Shown: in pieces, positions 1 to 8,462 of the stretch | Layout of the letters: every line of letters begins with the position of its first letter | How positions within the stretch are numbered: the stretch's first letter is position 1 | From: Streptomyces liliifuscus | GTDB lineage: Bacteria; Actinomycetota; Actinomycetes; Streptomycetales; Streptomycetaceae | DNA length: 64,000 nt | Assembly: GCF_016598615.1 (NCBI RefSeq) | Contig: NZ_CP066831.1 | Span: 5,394,001-5,458,000 of the forward strand | Direction of reading: 5' to 3' | Notes under the pieces: generated by a model | Database searches by the model: none | What the model was told of the DNA's origin: nothing | What the model saw: the letters and a program-made list of their open reading frames with translations, nothing else | Position numbers and translations under genes: made by a program

Positions 1-1
1 G

Positions 2-1915
2 CCCGTCTCCGCGCACGCCGCCCTGACGGCGAGCGACCCCCAGCAGGGATCGGTGGTCAAGGAGGCGCCGGCCCAGGTGTCGCTCACCTTCTCCGAGGGC
101 GTCGCGATGTCCGACGGCTCGGTGCGCGTGCTCGACCCCAAGGGCAAGCGGGTCGACACCGGAAAGACCAGCGAGCAGGGCACGAACACGTACTCCGTGA
201 AGCTGCACTCGGGCCTGCCGGACGGCACGTTCACCGTCACCTACCAGGTGGTGTCGGCGGACAGCCACCCCGTCTCCGGCGCCTTCACCTTCTCCATCGG
301 GGCCCCCTCGACGACCTCCGTCTCCGTCTCCGACCAGGAGGCCGGCGGCGGCGTGGTGGGCTGGCTCTACGGCTTCGCGCGCTATCTCTCGTACGCGGGC
401 TTCATCCTGCTCGTCGGTGGCGCGGCCTTCGTGCTGGCCTGCTGGCAGCGGGGTACCGGGGAGCGGTCGGTGCAGCGGCTCGTGGTCTCAGGGTGGCTCG
501 CGCTGACAGGGGCCACGCTCGCCATGCTGCTGCTGCGCGGCTCGTACACCGGCTCCGGGAAGGTCGGGGACATCTTCGACCTGACCCTGCTCAGTGATGT
601 GCTGCAGACCAAGACGGGCGCGGCGCTGGTCTCGCGCCTGCTGCTGCTCGCCGCGGGCGCCCTGTTCATCGCCGTGCTCTTCGGAGCGTACGAGAAGCGC
701 GAGGACGACGAGGAGAAGGGCGATCTGACCTTCGGGCTCGCCATCGGCGGGTTCGTCGTGGCGGCGGGTCTGGCCGCGACCTGGGCCATGGCCGAGCACG
801 CCTCGACCGGTATCCAGACCGGAATCTCGATGCCCGTCGACGTGCTGCACCTGCTCGCCGTCGCCGTCTGGCTGGGCGGCCTGTCGACGCTGCTCGTGGC
901 GCTCTACCGCGCGCCGTCCATCGAGCCGGCCGTGGTACGCCGCTTCTCCCGCATCGCGTTCGGCAGCGTGGCCGTGCTGGCCGCGACGGGCATCTACCAG
1001 TCGTGGCGGCAGCTCGGTTCCTGGTCCGCGTTCACCGGCACGTCGTACGGGCAGCTGCTGCTCGTCAAGATCGGCCTGGTGGTCGTCCTCGTCGGCATCG
1101 CGTGGATATCGCGGCGCTGGACGGCGCGGCTGTCGCAGGCGCCGGCCGCGAAGGCCGTGAAGACCTCGGCGGCCACGCCGGTGAAGGCCACCGCGAAGAC
1201 CTCCGCCAAGGCTTCGGCCAAAGCCTCTGCCAAGACCTCGGCGAAGGCTTCGGCGAAGACCTCCGCGGCGACCTCCGAGGAGGAGGACCGCGAGTCCGAG
1301 GACGAGAAGGAGCCGGCCGCCGCGCCTGCGGGGAGCGGAGACGGCAAGCGGGCCACCCAACTGGCCCGGCAGCGGGCCGCGGTGGCCACCGCGCGCGACA
1401 AGCGCCTACGGGACGCCGATCCGCTCCGCTCGGGCCTGCGCCGCTCGGTGCTCGCCGAGGCGGGCGTCGCGGTGGTCCTGCTGGCCGTCACGACGGTGCT
1501 GACGTCCACCGAGCCCGGGCGCACGGTGGAGGAGGCCGAGGCCGCCACCGCCGCCACCTCGCAGGAGGCCACCGGGGCACTGGCCGTGGACATCCCGTTC
1601 GACACCGGCGGCAAGGACGGCAAGGGCCTCGCACGCGTCGAGATCGACCCGGCCCGCGTCGGCGGCAACGACATGCACGTCTACGTACAGCGGCCGAACG
1701 GCAAGGCCTTCGACATCCCCGAGGTCAAGGTCTCCTTCACCCTCAAGGCGAAGGACATCGGGCCGCTGCCCGTGGTCCCCGACCGGATCGCCACCGGACA
1801 CTGGACGGCGAGCGGGGTGCAGATCCCGATGGCGGGCAACTGGGCGATCGCGGTGACGGTACGGACCTCCGACATCGACCAGGTGACCGTGGACAAGAAC
1901 GCGCAGATCGGCTGA
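2..1915 (+). CDS. CopC-CopD (YcnJ-like) copper protein, 5' end missing
   Basis: The reading frame is open from the first bases of the window, so the signal peptide and true start lie upstream. The first visible residues PVSAHAALTASDP look like a signal-peptidase site followed by a mature CopC domain whose N-terminal His is a copper ligand in this family. CopC fills about the first 100 residues. A CopD-type domain of about eight hydrophobic segments follows, then a Lys/Ala/Ser repeat linker (DNA 1159-1280) ending in an acidic Glu/Asp stretch, one more membrane segment, and a C-terminal extracytoplasmic YtkA-like beta domain. The likely role is copper binding and transfer across the membrane. 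It lies 8 bp upstream of the DyP peroxidase gene, which suggests one operon. The exact substrate direction is inference. Confidence 0.88.
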   Translation, partial: PVSAHAALTASDPQQGSVVKEAPAQVSLTFSEGVAMSDGSVRVLDPKGKRVDTGKTSEQGTNTYSVKLHSGLPDGTFTVTYQVVSADSHPVSGAFTFSIGAPSTTSVSVSDQEAGGGVVGWLYGFARYLSYAGFILLVGGAAFVLACWQRGTGERSVQRLVVSGWLALTGATLAMLLLRGSYTGSGKVGDIFDLTLLSDVLQTKTGAALVSRLLLLAAGALFIAVLFGAYEKREDDEEKGDLTFGLAIGGFVVAAGLAATWAMAEHASTGIQTGISMPVDVLHLLAVAVWLGGLSTLLVALYRAPSIEPAVVRRFSRIAFGSVAVLAATGIYQSWRQLGSWSAFTGTSYGQLLLVKIGLVVVLVGIAWISRRWTARLSQAPAAKAVKTSAATPVKATAKTSAKASAKASAKTSAKASAKTSAATSEEEDRESEDEKEPAAAPAGSGDGKRATQLARQRAAVATARDKRLRDADPLRSGLRRSVLAEAGVAVVLLAVTTVLTSTEPGRTVEEAEAATAATSQEATGALAVDIPFDTGGKDGKGLARVEIDPARVGGNDMHVYVQRPNGKAFDIPEVKVSFTLKAKDIGPLPVVPDRIATGHWTASGVQIPMAGNWAIAVTVRTSDIDQVTVDKNAQIG

Positions 1916-1923
1916 ACGAGACC

Positions 1924-3312
1924 ATGGCTGAACAGTCCACTCCGGAGACGTCCTCCCCGGGTGCCCCCGCCGAAGGGGCACCTTCTGAGGAAGGCGTCTC
2001 CAAGAAGGCCGCCGCCCGTAAGTCCCCTCCCAAGGGGGCCATTTCCGAAAATGCCCCTCCTAGGGGGGCTGTTTCCCAGGAGGCCTCCTCCAAGGGCGTC
2101 ATTTCGCGGCGCCGCCTGCTCGGTACCGCCGGTGCCACCGGGCTCGCGCTCGGCGCCGCGGGCGGGGCCGCCGGTTACGCGGCGGCGCCCTCCGCCGACC
2201 GAACCGCGCTCCTCAGCTCGCTCGGCGCGGACGAGGTGATGTTTCACGGGAAGCATCAGCCCGGCATCACGACCGCCCTGCAGGCCCGCGGCCACCTGGT
2301 CGCCTTCGATCTCTCGGCTGGCGCCGGCCGCAAGGAGGCGGCCGCCCTGCTGCGGCGCTGGTCGACGACGGCCCGGCGGCTGATGGCGGGCGAGGCCTCC
2401 GCGAGTGCCGACACGGACGTGGCGCGCGACTCCGGACCCTCGTCCCTCACGGTCACCTTCGGCTTCGGCCACAGCTTCTTCGCCCGTACGGGACTGGAGA
2501 AGCAGCGGCCGATCGCCCTCGACCCGCTGCCCGACTTCTCCTCGGACCACCTGGACAAGGCGCGCAGCAACGGCGATCTGTGGGTGCAGATCGGCTCGAA
2601 CGACGCCCTGGTCGCCTTCCATGCCCTGCGCGCGATCCAGCAGGACGCGGGACAGGCGGCGAAGGTGCGCTGGCAGATGAACGGCTTCAACCGCTCGCCC
2701 GGGGCCACCTCCCAGCCCATGACGGCCCGCAACCTGATGGGGCAGATCGACGGCACGCGCAATCCCAAGCCGTCGGAGTCCGACTTCGACCGCCGGATCT
2801 TCGTGCCCGACGCGGGCGACCCGTCGTGGATGGCAGGCGGTTCGTATGCCGTCGTACGCCGTATCCGCATGCTCCTCGACGACTGGGAGAAGCTGTCGGT
2901 CAAGGCGCAGGAGGACGTGATCGGGCGGCGGAAGGACACCGGGGCACCGCTCTCCGGCGGCACCGAGACGACCGAGATGGACCTGGAGAAGACCGATGCC
3001 GACGGCGGGCTCGTCGTCCCCATCAACGCCCATTCCCGTATCACCCGGCCCGACGAGAACGGCGGCGCCGCGATGCTCCGCAGGCCGTTCTCCTTCCACG
3101 ACGGCATCGACGCGGACGGCGTCCCGGACGCGGGCCTGCTCTTCGTCTGCTGGCAGGCCGACCCGCTGCGCGGCTTCGTACCGGTGCAGCGCAAGCTCGA
3201 CCGCGGTGACGCGCTGTCCACGTACATCCGGCACGAGTCGAGCGGCCTGTTCGCGGTGCCGGGCGGGGTGGCGGAGGGGGAGTACGTGGGGCAGAAGTTG
3301 CTGGAGGGGTGA
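1924..3312 (+). CDS. dtpA: Tat-exported Dyp-type heme peroxidase (DtpA/EfeB-like)
   Basis: 462 aa. A twin-arginine motif SRRRLLG is at residues 61-67, followed by an Ala/Gly-rich hydrophobic stretch, so the enzyme should be exported folded with heme. The DyP signature GQIDGTR is at 273-279, with the catalytic Asp, and an NAHSR motif near 370 supplies the probable proximal heme His. It oxidises dyes or other substrates with hydrogen peroxide. In S. lividans the equivalent gene sits next to copper chaperone genes and works with the radical copper oxidase GlxA; the same neighbourhood occurs here. The ATG at 1924 is the only plausible start. Unusually, 60 residues containing about three degenerate 10-aa repeats (KGAIS, RGAVS, KGVIS) precede the twin arginines. 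Confidence 0.93.
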   Translation: MAEQSTPETSSPGAPAEGAPSEEGVSKKAAARKSPPKGAISENAPPRGAVSQEASSKGVISRRRLLGTAGATGLALGAAGGAAGYAAAPSADRTALLSSLGADEVMFHGKHQPGITTALQARGHLVAFDLSAGAGRKEAAALLRRWSTTARRLMAGEASASADTDVARDSGPSSLTVTFGFGHSFFARTGLEKQRPIALDPLPDFSSDHLDKARSNGDLWVQIGSNDALVAFHALRAIQQDAGQAAKVRWQMNGFNRSPGATSQPMTARNLMGQIDGTRNPKPSESDFDRRIFVPDAGDPSWMAGGSYAVVRRIRMLLDDWEKLSVKAQEDVIGRRKDTGAPLSGGTETTEMDLEKTDADGGLVVPINAHSRITRPDENGGAAMLRRPFSFHDGIDADGVPDAGLLFVCWQADPLRGFVPVQRKLDRGDALSTYIRHESSGLFAVPGGVAEGEYVGQKLLEG

Positions 3313-3400
3313 GATCCGCTCACTGAGGCTGCTGAGACGGCTGAGGTGCCTGGGACCAGAAGCGGGGACCGGGCCGCGCAAGGCCCATTAGGGTGAGGCC

Positions 3401-4333
3401 ATGCCAGCCAGCTACGCGTATCTCGGCCCCGAGGGCACCTTCACCGAAGTCGCTCTGCGGACTCTTCCGGAGTCGGCCACCCGGCAGCTCATCCCGATGG
3501 TGTCCGTGCCCGCCGCGCTCGACGCGGTCCGCGCCGGCGACGCCGAGGCCGCGTTCGTACCGATCGAGAACTCCGTCGAGGGCGGCATCACCGCCACGGT
3601 CGACGAACTGGCCGTCGGCGAACCGCTGATGATCTACCGCGAGGTCCTTCTCTCGATCACCTTCGCGCTGCTGGTCCGCCCGGGCACGAAGCTCTCAGAG
3701 ATCAAGACGGTCAGCGCGCATCCGGCCGCGCAGCCGCAGGTCCGCAACTGGATGAAGAACAACCTCCCGGACGTCATCTGGGAGTCGGCTGCCTCCAATG
3801 CGGACGGCGCCCGCCTGGTGCAGGAGGGGCGTTACGACGCGGCCTTCGCGGGCGAGTTCGCGGCGGAACGGTACGGCCTCAAGGCCCTGGAGACGGGGAT
3901 CCACGACGCGGAGAACGCGCAGACCCGGTTCGTCCTGGTGGGCAGGCCCGCCCGGCCCGCGGCGCCCACCGGCGCGGACAAGACCTCCGTGGTCATCTGG
4001 CAGCGCGACGACCACCCGGGTGCCCTGCTCGAACTCCTCCAGGAGTTCGCCGTCCGCGGGGTCAACCTGATGCTGCTGCAGTCCCGGCCGACCGGCGAGG
4101 GCATCGGCAACTACTGCTTCGCCATCGACGCCGAGGGCCACATCGCGGACCGCCGCGTCGGCGAGGCGCTGATGGGCCTCAAGCGGATCTGTCCGCAGGT
4201 GCGGTTCCTCGGCTCGTATCCGCAGGCCGACGTCGACCCCAAGGACGTACACGCGCCACGGGCCGGTACATCGGACAGCGAGTTCGCGGCGGCCTCGGAC
4301 TGGCTGGCGCGCTGCCAGGACGGCCGGTTCTAG
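3401..4333 (+). CDS. pheA: prephenate dehydratase (PheA)
   Basis: 310 aa. It decarboxylates and dehydrates prephenate to phenylpyruvate, the penultimate step of phenylalanine synthesis, in the cytoplasm. The N-terminal PDT domain starts YAYLGPEGTFTE and carries the conserved PIENSVEGG loop and the TRFVLVG motif that includes the catalytic Thr. An ACT domain follows (about residues 190-270) with the LQSRP motif of phenylalanine feedback binding. It is monofunctional, with no chorismate mutase domain, as usual in actinobacteria. The ATG at 3401 gives the family's normal N terminus. It is monocistronic by spacing, with 88 bp upstream and a long repeat-rich gap downstream. Confidence 0.96.
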   Translation: MPASYAYLGPEGTFTEVALRTLPESATRQLIPMVSVPAALDAVRAGDAEAAFVPIENSVEGGITATVDELAVGEPLMIYREVLLSITFALLVRPGTKLSEIKTVSAHPAAQPQVRNWMKNNLPDVIWESAASNADGARLVQEGRYDAAFAGEFAAERYGLKALETGIHDAENAQTRFVLVGRPARPAAPTGADKTSVVIWQRDDHPGALLELLQEFAVRGVNLMLLQSRPTGEGIGNYCFAIDAEGHIADRRVGEALMGLKRICPQVRFLGSYPQADVDPKDVHAPRAGTSDSEFAAASDWLARCQDGRF

Positions 4334-4566
4334 GCGGGGTTTGCCGAGCGGGTTACTGAGCGGGGCTTGCTCTCCTCGGGCTGCTCAGTGCGGCCTGCTC
4401 TGCGCGGCTTGCTGAACGGGCTTGGCCGAGCAGGCCTTGCCGGGCGGGCTTTGCCGAGAAGGGTCTGCTCGGCGGGGCTCGCTGAGCGGGCTTTGCCAAT
4501 CGCGGCTTTCTGGCGGAGTTCGCTGAACGGGGTTCGCTGAGCGCGGCTTGCTGCACGCCGCTGCTG
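4334..4566. repeat. degenerate short tandem repeat array after pheA
   Basis: Immediately after the pheA stop codon the sequence is built from loosely repeated units of about 20-22 bp with a core like gcGGGCTTgCcGAgC, in roughly ten imperfect copies. It is open in some frames but translates only into monotonous Lys-Pro-Ala-Arg-Gly type repeats without an RBS, so I treat it as non-coding. The array resembles the one downstream of kptA (17564-17710). Confidence 0.6.
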
Positions 4567-4722
4567 GATGCGGCTCGCGGAGCGAGCGTCTCTCACGGCT
4601 GCCGCTGCCGAGCGGACACCCGTTGGCAACCCGGCAGCCACTGGCCGTCCTCCGGGCGGTTTCCCGGGCGGAACCGACGGCTCTGCCCGCCCGTTTCGGC
4701 CGGTCCTACCTGCAGATTGTCT

Positions 4723-5061
4723 CTGTCCACAGAAGTTATCCACAGGCGCGCTTCTCGACCTGGGGACAAGTCGACAACGAAGCGCGACTCAGTCGACAAA
4801 TCGGCCTACAGCCCACAAGTCCGTCCACAGCCCCATCGGTCACCCTTCGTCCACCCGTTTCTGTTGACCAATCCCATAGAGCGAACCATTTCCACTCGAA
4901 AGTGCGTGTAGGGAGGGTTTGGTCCGGGAATTCTTGGCCCTGCGCACAGCTTTGGGAACGATCACTTCCGATGTCCACAGATCTTTCGCACAGCCTGTGG
5001 ATAACTTTTCCGGGGTGTGGATTTCTGTGGACAACCCAGTTCTCAAGTCCCGTTCTCCACA
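4723..5061. promoter_or_regulatory. cluster of eight DnaA-box-like 9-mers upstream of serS
   Basis: Within 340 bp there are two exact TTATCCACA boxes (4736-4744 on +; 4996-5004 on -) and one TTGTCCACA, the form favoured in Streptomyces (5026-5034 on -). Five variants share the TCCACA core: 4723-4731, 4821-4829, 4971-4979, 5016-5024 on - and 5053-5061. The stretch is gene-free and less GC-rich than its surroundings. It is neither next to dnaA nor dnaN, so it is not expected to be oriC. A DnaA-titrating or replication-regulating locus is the natural hypothesis. Confidence 0.72.
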
Positions 5062-5228
5062 AGGGAATCGAGTCAACCGACCGAATCCCACCTGCCCCGT
5101 TCCAGGGAGCGGTTCTCCTTTCATTGACGCCCATTGAAGCGCCTCACCAATTCCCCCAAAACGTGACAGAAGCGACAGAACGGAATACCGAGTCGTGAGT
5201 CGGAACCCCGCACCGGTAGCCTTGTGGG

Positions 5229-6506
5229 GTGATTGACCTTCGCCTGCTTCGTGAGGACCCCGACCGTGTTCGCGCCTCCCAGCGCGCCCGTGGAGAGGAC
5301 GTCGCCGTTGTCGACGCCCTCCTCTCCGCCGACGAGCGGCGCAGGTCGTCCGGCGTCCGCTTCGACGAGCTCCGTTCCGAGCAGAAGGCGCTCGGCAAGC
5401 TGATCCCCAAGGCCTCGGCCGACGAGAAGGCCGAGCTGCTGAAGAAGGCCGGCCAGCTCGCCTCCGACGTCAAGACGGCCGACGCCGAGCAGCACGAGGC
5501 GGACGAGGAGACCAAGCGCCTCCTGCTCCAGCTCGGGAACCTCGTGCACCCCGACGTCCCGGTCGGCGGCGAGGAGGACTTCGTCGTCCTGGAGACGCAC
5601 GGGACCATCCGCGACTTCGGGGCCGAGGGCTTCGAGCCCAAGGACCACCTGGAGCTCGGCGAGGCGCTGGGCGCCATCGACGTCGAGCGTGGCGCCAAGG
5701 TGTCCGGCTCGCGCTTCTACTACCTGACGGGTGTCGGCGCGCTCCTCGAGCTCGCCCTCGTCAACGCTGCGATCGCGCAGGCGACGGAGGCCGGGTTCAT
5801 CCCGATGCTGACTCCGGCGCTGGTCCGCCCGCGCGCCATGGAGGGCACCGGCTTCCTCGGCCAGGCCGCGGAGAACGTGTACCACCTGGAGAAGGACGAC
5901 TACTACCTGGTCGGCACCTCCGAGGTCCCGCTCGCGGCGTACCACATGGACGAGATCCTCGACGCCGACAAGCTGCCGCTGCGCTACGCGGGCTTCTCGC
6001 CGTGCTTCCGCCGCGAGGCCGGCACGTACGGCAAGGACACGCGAGGCATCTTCCGCGTGCACCAGTTCGACAAGGTCGAGATGTTCTCGTACGTGAACCC
6101 CGAGGACGCCGAGAACGAGCACCAGCGGCTCCTGGAGTGGGAAAAGCAGTGGCTGACCGGGCTTGAGCTGCCCTTCCAGGTCATCGACGTGGCGTCGGCC
6201 GACCTGGGCGCGTCCGCCTCGCGCAAGTTCGACTGCGAGGCGTGGATCCCGACCCAGGGCAAGTACCGCGAGCTGACGTCGGCCTCGAACTGCGACGGCT
6301 TCCAGGCCCGCCGCCTGTCGGTGCGCATGCGCGACGGCAAGAAGGTGCAGCCGCTCGCGACGCTGAACGGCACGCTGTGCGCCGTACCGCGCACGATCGT
6401 GGCGATCCTGGAGAACCACCAGCTGGCCGACGGTTCCGTACGGGTTCCCGAGGTGCTGCGTCCGTATCTGGGCGGCCGCGAGGTGCTGGAGCCGATCTCC
6501 AAGTGA
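5229..6506 (+). CDS. serS: seryl-tRNA synthetase
   Basis: 425 aa, the usual bacterial length. It charges tRNA-Ser (and tRNA-Sec where present) with serine. The GTG start gives the canonical N terminus MIDLRLLREDPDRV. The N-terminal helical arm covers about residues 1-105 as a charged coiled coil. The class II catalytic core follows, with motif 2 around FRREAGTYGKDTRGIFRVHQF and motif 3 LNGTLCAVPRTIVAILENHQ. The next gene starts within its stop codon (GTGA overlap). A tRNA-Ser gene lies about 1.1 kb downstream. The upstream DnaA-box cluster may influence its transcription, but no promoter could be assigned. Confidence 0.97.
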   Translation: MIDLRLLREDPDRVRASQRARGEDVAVVDALLSADERRRSSGVRFDELRSEQKALGKLIPKASADEKAELLKKAGQLASDVKTADAEQHEADEETKRLLLQLGNLVHPDVPVGGEEDFVVLETHGTIRDFGAEGFEPKDHLELGEALGAIDVERGAKVSGSRFYYLTGVGALLELALVNAAIAQATEAGFIPMLTPALVRPRAMEGTGFLGQAAENVYHLEKDDYYLVGTSEVPLAAYHMDEILDADKLPLRYAGFSPCFRREAGTYGKDTRGIFRVHQFDKVEMFSYVNPEDAENEHQRLLEWEKQWLTGLELPFQVIDVASADLGASASRKFDCEAWIPTQGKYRELTSASNCDGFQARRLSVRMRDGKKVQPLATLNGTLCAVPRTIVAILENHQLADGSVRVPEVLRPYLGGREVLEPISK

Positions 6507-7378
6507 CCGGCACCACTGGGTCGACGGCCCCGACCGGCTCGACCGCGTCGGCCGGGGAGACCGGAGAGACGGCAGAGACCGGGGCATTCCCCTACAAGCT
6601 CGTCGCGACCGATCTCGACGGAACGTTGCTGCGCTCCGACGACACGGTCTCGGAGCGCACGCGTGAGGCACTCGCGGCGGCCACCGTGGCGGGCGCCGCG
6701 CACCTCGTCGTCACCGGCCGCGCGGTGCCCTGGACGCGCCACATCCTCGACGAACTCGGATACGAGGGACTCGCGGTGTGCGGTCAGGGCGCGCAGCTGT
6801 ACGACGCCGGGGCGCACCGCCTGCTCACGTCGGTGACCCTCGACCGGCAGGTGGCCGGTCTCGCGCTGGCCAAGATCGAGGCGGAGGTCGGCCCGCTGGC
6901 CGTCGCCGCCAGCCGCGACGGCATCGACGGGGATGTCCTGATCGGCCCCGGATACCGGGTGCTGGGCCAGCTGGAGGCCGTCCCGTTCACCGATGTCGCG
7001 GAGCTCTGGGCCGCGCCTCTGACCAAGATGTACATCCAGCATCCCGAGCTCACCGACGACGAACTGGCGGCCGCGGCGCGAGCGGCGGCCGGCGGTCTGG
7101 TGAGCGTCGTGATGGCGGGCGAGGGAATCGTCGAGATCCTCCCCCTCGGCCTGTCCAAGGCCACCGGCCTTTCCCTGGCGGCCCGCCGCCTGGGCGTGAA
7201 GGCCGCCGACACGATCGCCTTCGGCGACATGCCGAACGACATCCCGATGTTCGCGTGGTCGGCCCATGGCGTGGCAATGGCCAACGCCCATGAGGAACTC
7301 AAGGCCGTGGCGGACGAGATGACGTTGTCGAACGAGGACGACGGCATCGCTGTGGTGCTGGAGAGGTTGCTGGGCTAG
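6503..7378 (+). CDS. HAD superfamily hydrolase, Cof subfamily
   Basis: 291 aa, starting at GTG 6503 inside the serS stop region, so probably translationally coupled to serS. About 28 Thr/Gly/Ala/Ser/Glu-rich residues precede the HAD core. Motif I is ATDLDGTLL (nucleophile Asp), motif II is VVTGRA, and the C-terminal motif IV is FGDMPNDIPM. The large cap between motifs II and III is typical of Cof-type phosphatases acting on sugar phosphates, FMN or similar compounds. The substrate cannot be told from sequence. A second, related HAD gene lies at 18947-19816. Confidence 0.88.
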   Translation: MTGTTGSTAPTGSTASAGETGETAETGAFPYKLVATDLDGTLLRSDDTVSERTREALAAATVAGAAHLVVTGRAVPWTRHILDELGYEGLAVCGQGAQLYDAGAHRLLTSVTLDRQVAGLALAKIEAEVGPLAVAASRDGIDGDVLIGPGYRVLGQLEAVPFTDVAELWAAPLTKMYIQHPELTDDELAAAARAAAGGLVSVVMAGEGIVEILPLGLSKATGLSLAARRLGVKAADTIAFGDMPNDIPMFAWSAHGVAMANAHEELKAVADEMTLSNEDDGIAVVLERLLG

Positions 7379-7425
7379 CGCCACCGCCCACCCCGGCGCT
7401 GCCGGAGAGGCTGCCGGAGAAATCG

Positions 7426-7459
7426 ACTGCAGCATGCGCTGAACTGCAGCATGCGCTGA
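7426..7459. repeat. two tandem 17-bp exact repeats
   Basis: actgcagcatgcgctga occurs twice head to tail (7426-7442 and 7443-7459), just after the HAD gene. A short array of 7-bp units (gggctgt) follows at about 7493-7523. Confidence 0.85.
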
Positions 7460-7460
7460 G

Positions 7461-7489
7461 CCCGCCCCAACGAAACGAAGAGGGGCGGG
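7461..7489 (+). terminator. probable terminator after the serS-HAD pair
   Basis: Inverted repeat CCCGCCCC (7461-7468) and GGGGCGGG (7482-7489) with a 13-base loop. It lies 83 bp downstream of the HAD stop codon. No U-tract, which is normal for Streptomyces. Confidence 0.5.
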
Positions 7490-7583
7490 GGCTGCGGGCT
7501 GTGGGCTGTGGGCTGTGGGCTGCGGGAAATCTTGCCGCGAAACGGCGTCTCGAACTCCGCCGAATCACAGCGACAGCGTCTCG

Positions 7584-7670
7584 CGGAGGATGCGTGGATC
7601 GAACACGCGCGGGGGGTCAACCCCGACCACGGCTTAGCAAGCCGGTGCCTTACCGCTCGGCCAATCCTCC
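7584..7670 (-). tRNA. tRNA-Ser (anticodon GCU)
   Basis: On the minus strand the 87-nt molecule begins GGAGGAT and ends ATCCTCC plus discriminator G, giving a seven-pair acceptor stem. The anticodon loop is TTGCTAA (anticodon GCT) on the GCCGGC/GCCGTGG-type stem. A long variable arm (class II tRNA) and a T arm with GTTCGATCC follow. CCA is not encoded. It reads AGC/AGU serine codons and lies near serS. Confidence 0.95.
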
Positions 7671-8052
7671 GGGTGGGCGGCCCGCGCCAATGTGCGCGCT
7701 CGAAGCGGCCGCCCCGGGCAGCTCCCCGTGTGGGGCGGACTCGACGGAGGGGTAACTACTCCGGAACCCGCCGGCTGCCCTGCTGGGAGCTCGACGAACT
7801 GCTACTGACGGGCATCGTCGCGCTCCTCTCCCGGATCGTGGCGCCGGAGGAACCCGGCGACCTGGACATAACCACTGTGCCCGTACGCCGAGTTGGACGC
7901 CACCGAATAAATCACCGACAGAACACGGCGTCCGACGGAAGACGCCAAGCGGAAGGCGCCAGGCGGAGGGCTACCGGCCGGGGGCCTCCCGGCGCGGGCG
8001 ACCGATGGAAGGCGACCCGGGGCAACCGGGAGACGGGCCGGCGGAAGGCGGG

Positions 8053-8316
8053 CTACCGGCGACGCCACCTGCGGCGCCGTGCCTTGCTGAAGAACCAGCC
8101 CGCGGGCGGCTCGTCGGAGCGCCAGGGCTGCGGGTCGGGTCCGCCGTCGCGCCAGCGGGCGGCGAGCATCCGGGCTCGCGCGGACGGCTCGGCCGTGTCG
8201 GCGGACCGTATGAAGTCGTCGTCCAGGACGAGCTCGTCCCAGACGTCCTCGGACGCCCCCTGACCCTGACCGTCGCCCGGGCCCTGTCCTTCGCTCCGCG
8301 GTGCCTGCGCTGCCAT
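8053..8316 (-). CDS. conserved small hypothetical protein
   Basis: 87 aa. It has a strong Shine-Dalgarno (GGAGG, 7 nt before the ATG). The first 22 residues are Gly/Gln-rich and low in complexity. The rest is acidic then basic (DVWDELVLDDDFIRSADTAE, then a Trp/Arg-rich end), and the last residues are almost all Arg, Trp and Lys. I recognise this as a small conserved streptomycete protein but know no function. It lies 150 bp downstream of, and on the same strand as, the ABC operon, so co-transcription is possible. The roughly 380 bp between it and the tRNA hold no recognisable gene. Confidence 0.72.
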   Translation of the reverse strand: MAAQAPRSEGQGPGDGQGQGASEDVWDELVLDDDFIRSADTAEPSARARMLAARWRDGGPDPQPWRSDEPPAGWFFSKARRRRWRRR

Positions 8317-8462
8317 CCCCGTTCCTCCTCGCTGTGCATCCCCTTGAGCAAGTGTGCCGTTCTGCGTGTAAAGCCGATCTCAAGATCAAAAGTGGCTCCA
8401 CGCGCGCGTGCCCCGGAAAGCCGGTCACGCGCGCGTGGAGCCGCCCCGACTCCCCGGAGCGG

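Noticed and set aside
4334..4566. CRISPR array
   Set aside because: The units are degenerate and contiguous without distinct spacers, and no cas genes occur in the window. The other repeat arrays fail for the same reason.
4330..4743. Open reading frame of 137 codons on the minus strand
   Set aside because: It is produced by the tandem repeat array: the translation is a monotonous Lys/Pro/Ala/Arg/Ser repeat, there is no RBS, and it runs into the pheA 3' end.
4723..5061. Chromosomal origin oriC
   Set aside because: Despite the DnaA boxes, dnaA and dnaN are absent and the neighbours are pheA and serS; in Streptomyces oriC lies between dnaA and dnaN.
5121..6671. Long minus-strand open frame opposite serS
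   Set aside because: Shadow of serS: low-complexity Arg/Leu/Val/Glu composition, no RBS, no known domain.
7508..8263. Plus-strand open frame of 251 codons over the tRNA and the small protein gene
   Set aside because: It crosses the tRNA-Ser gene, has no RBS, and its Arg/Gly/Pro-rich translation is typical of a high-GC shadow.
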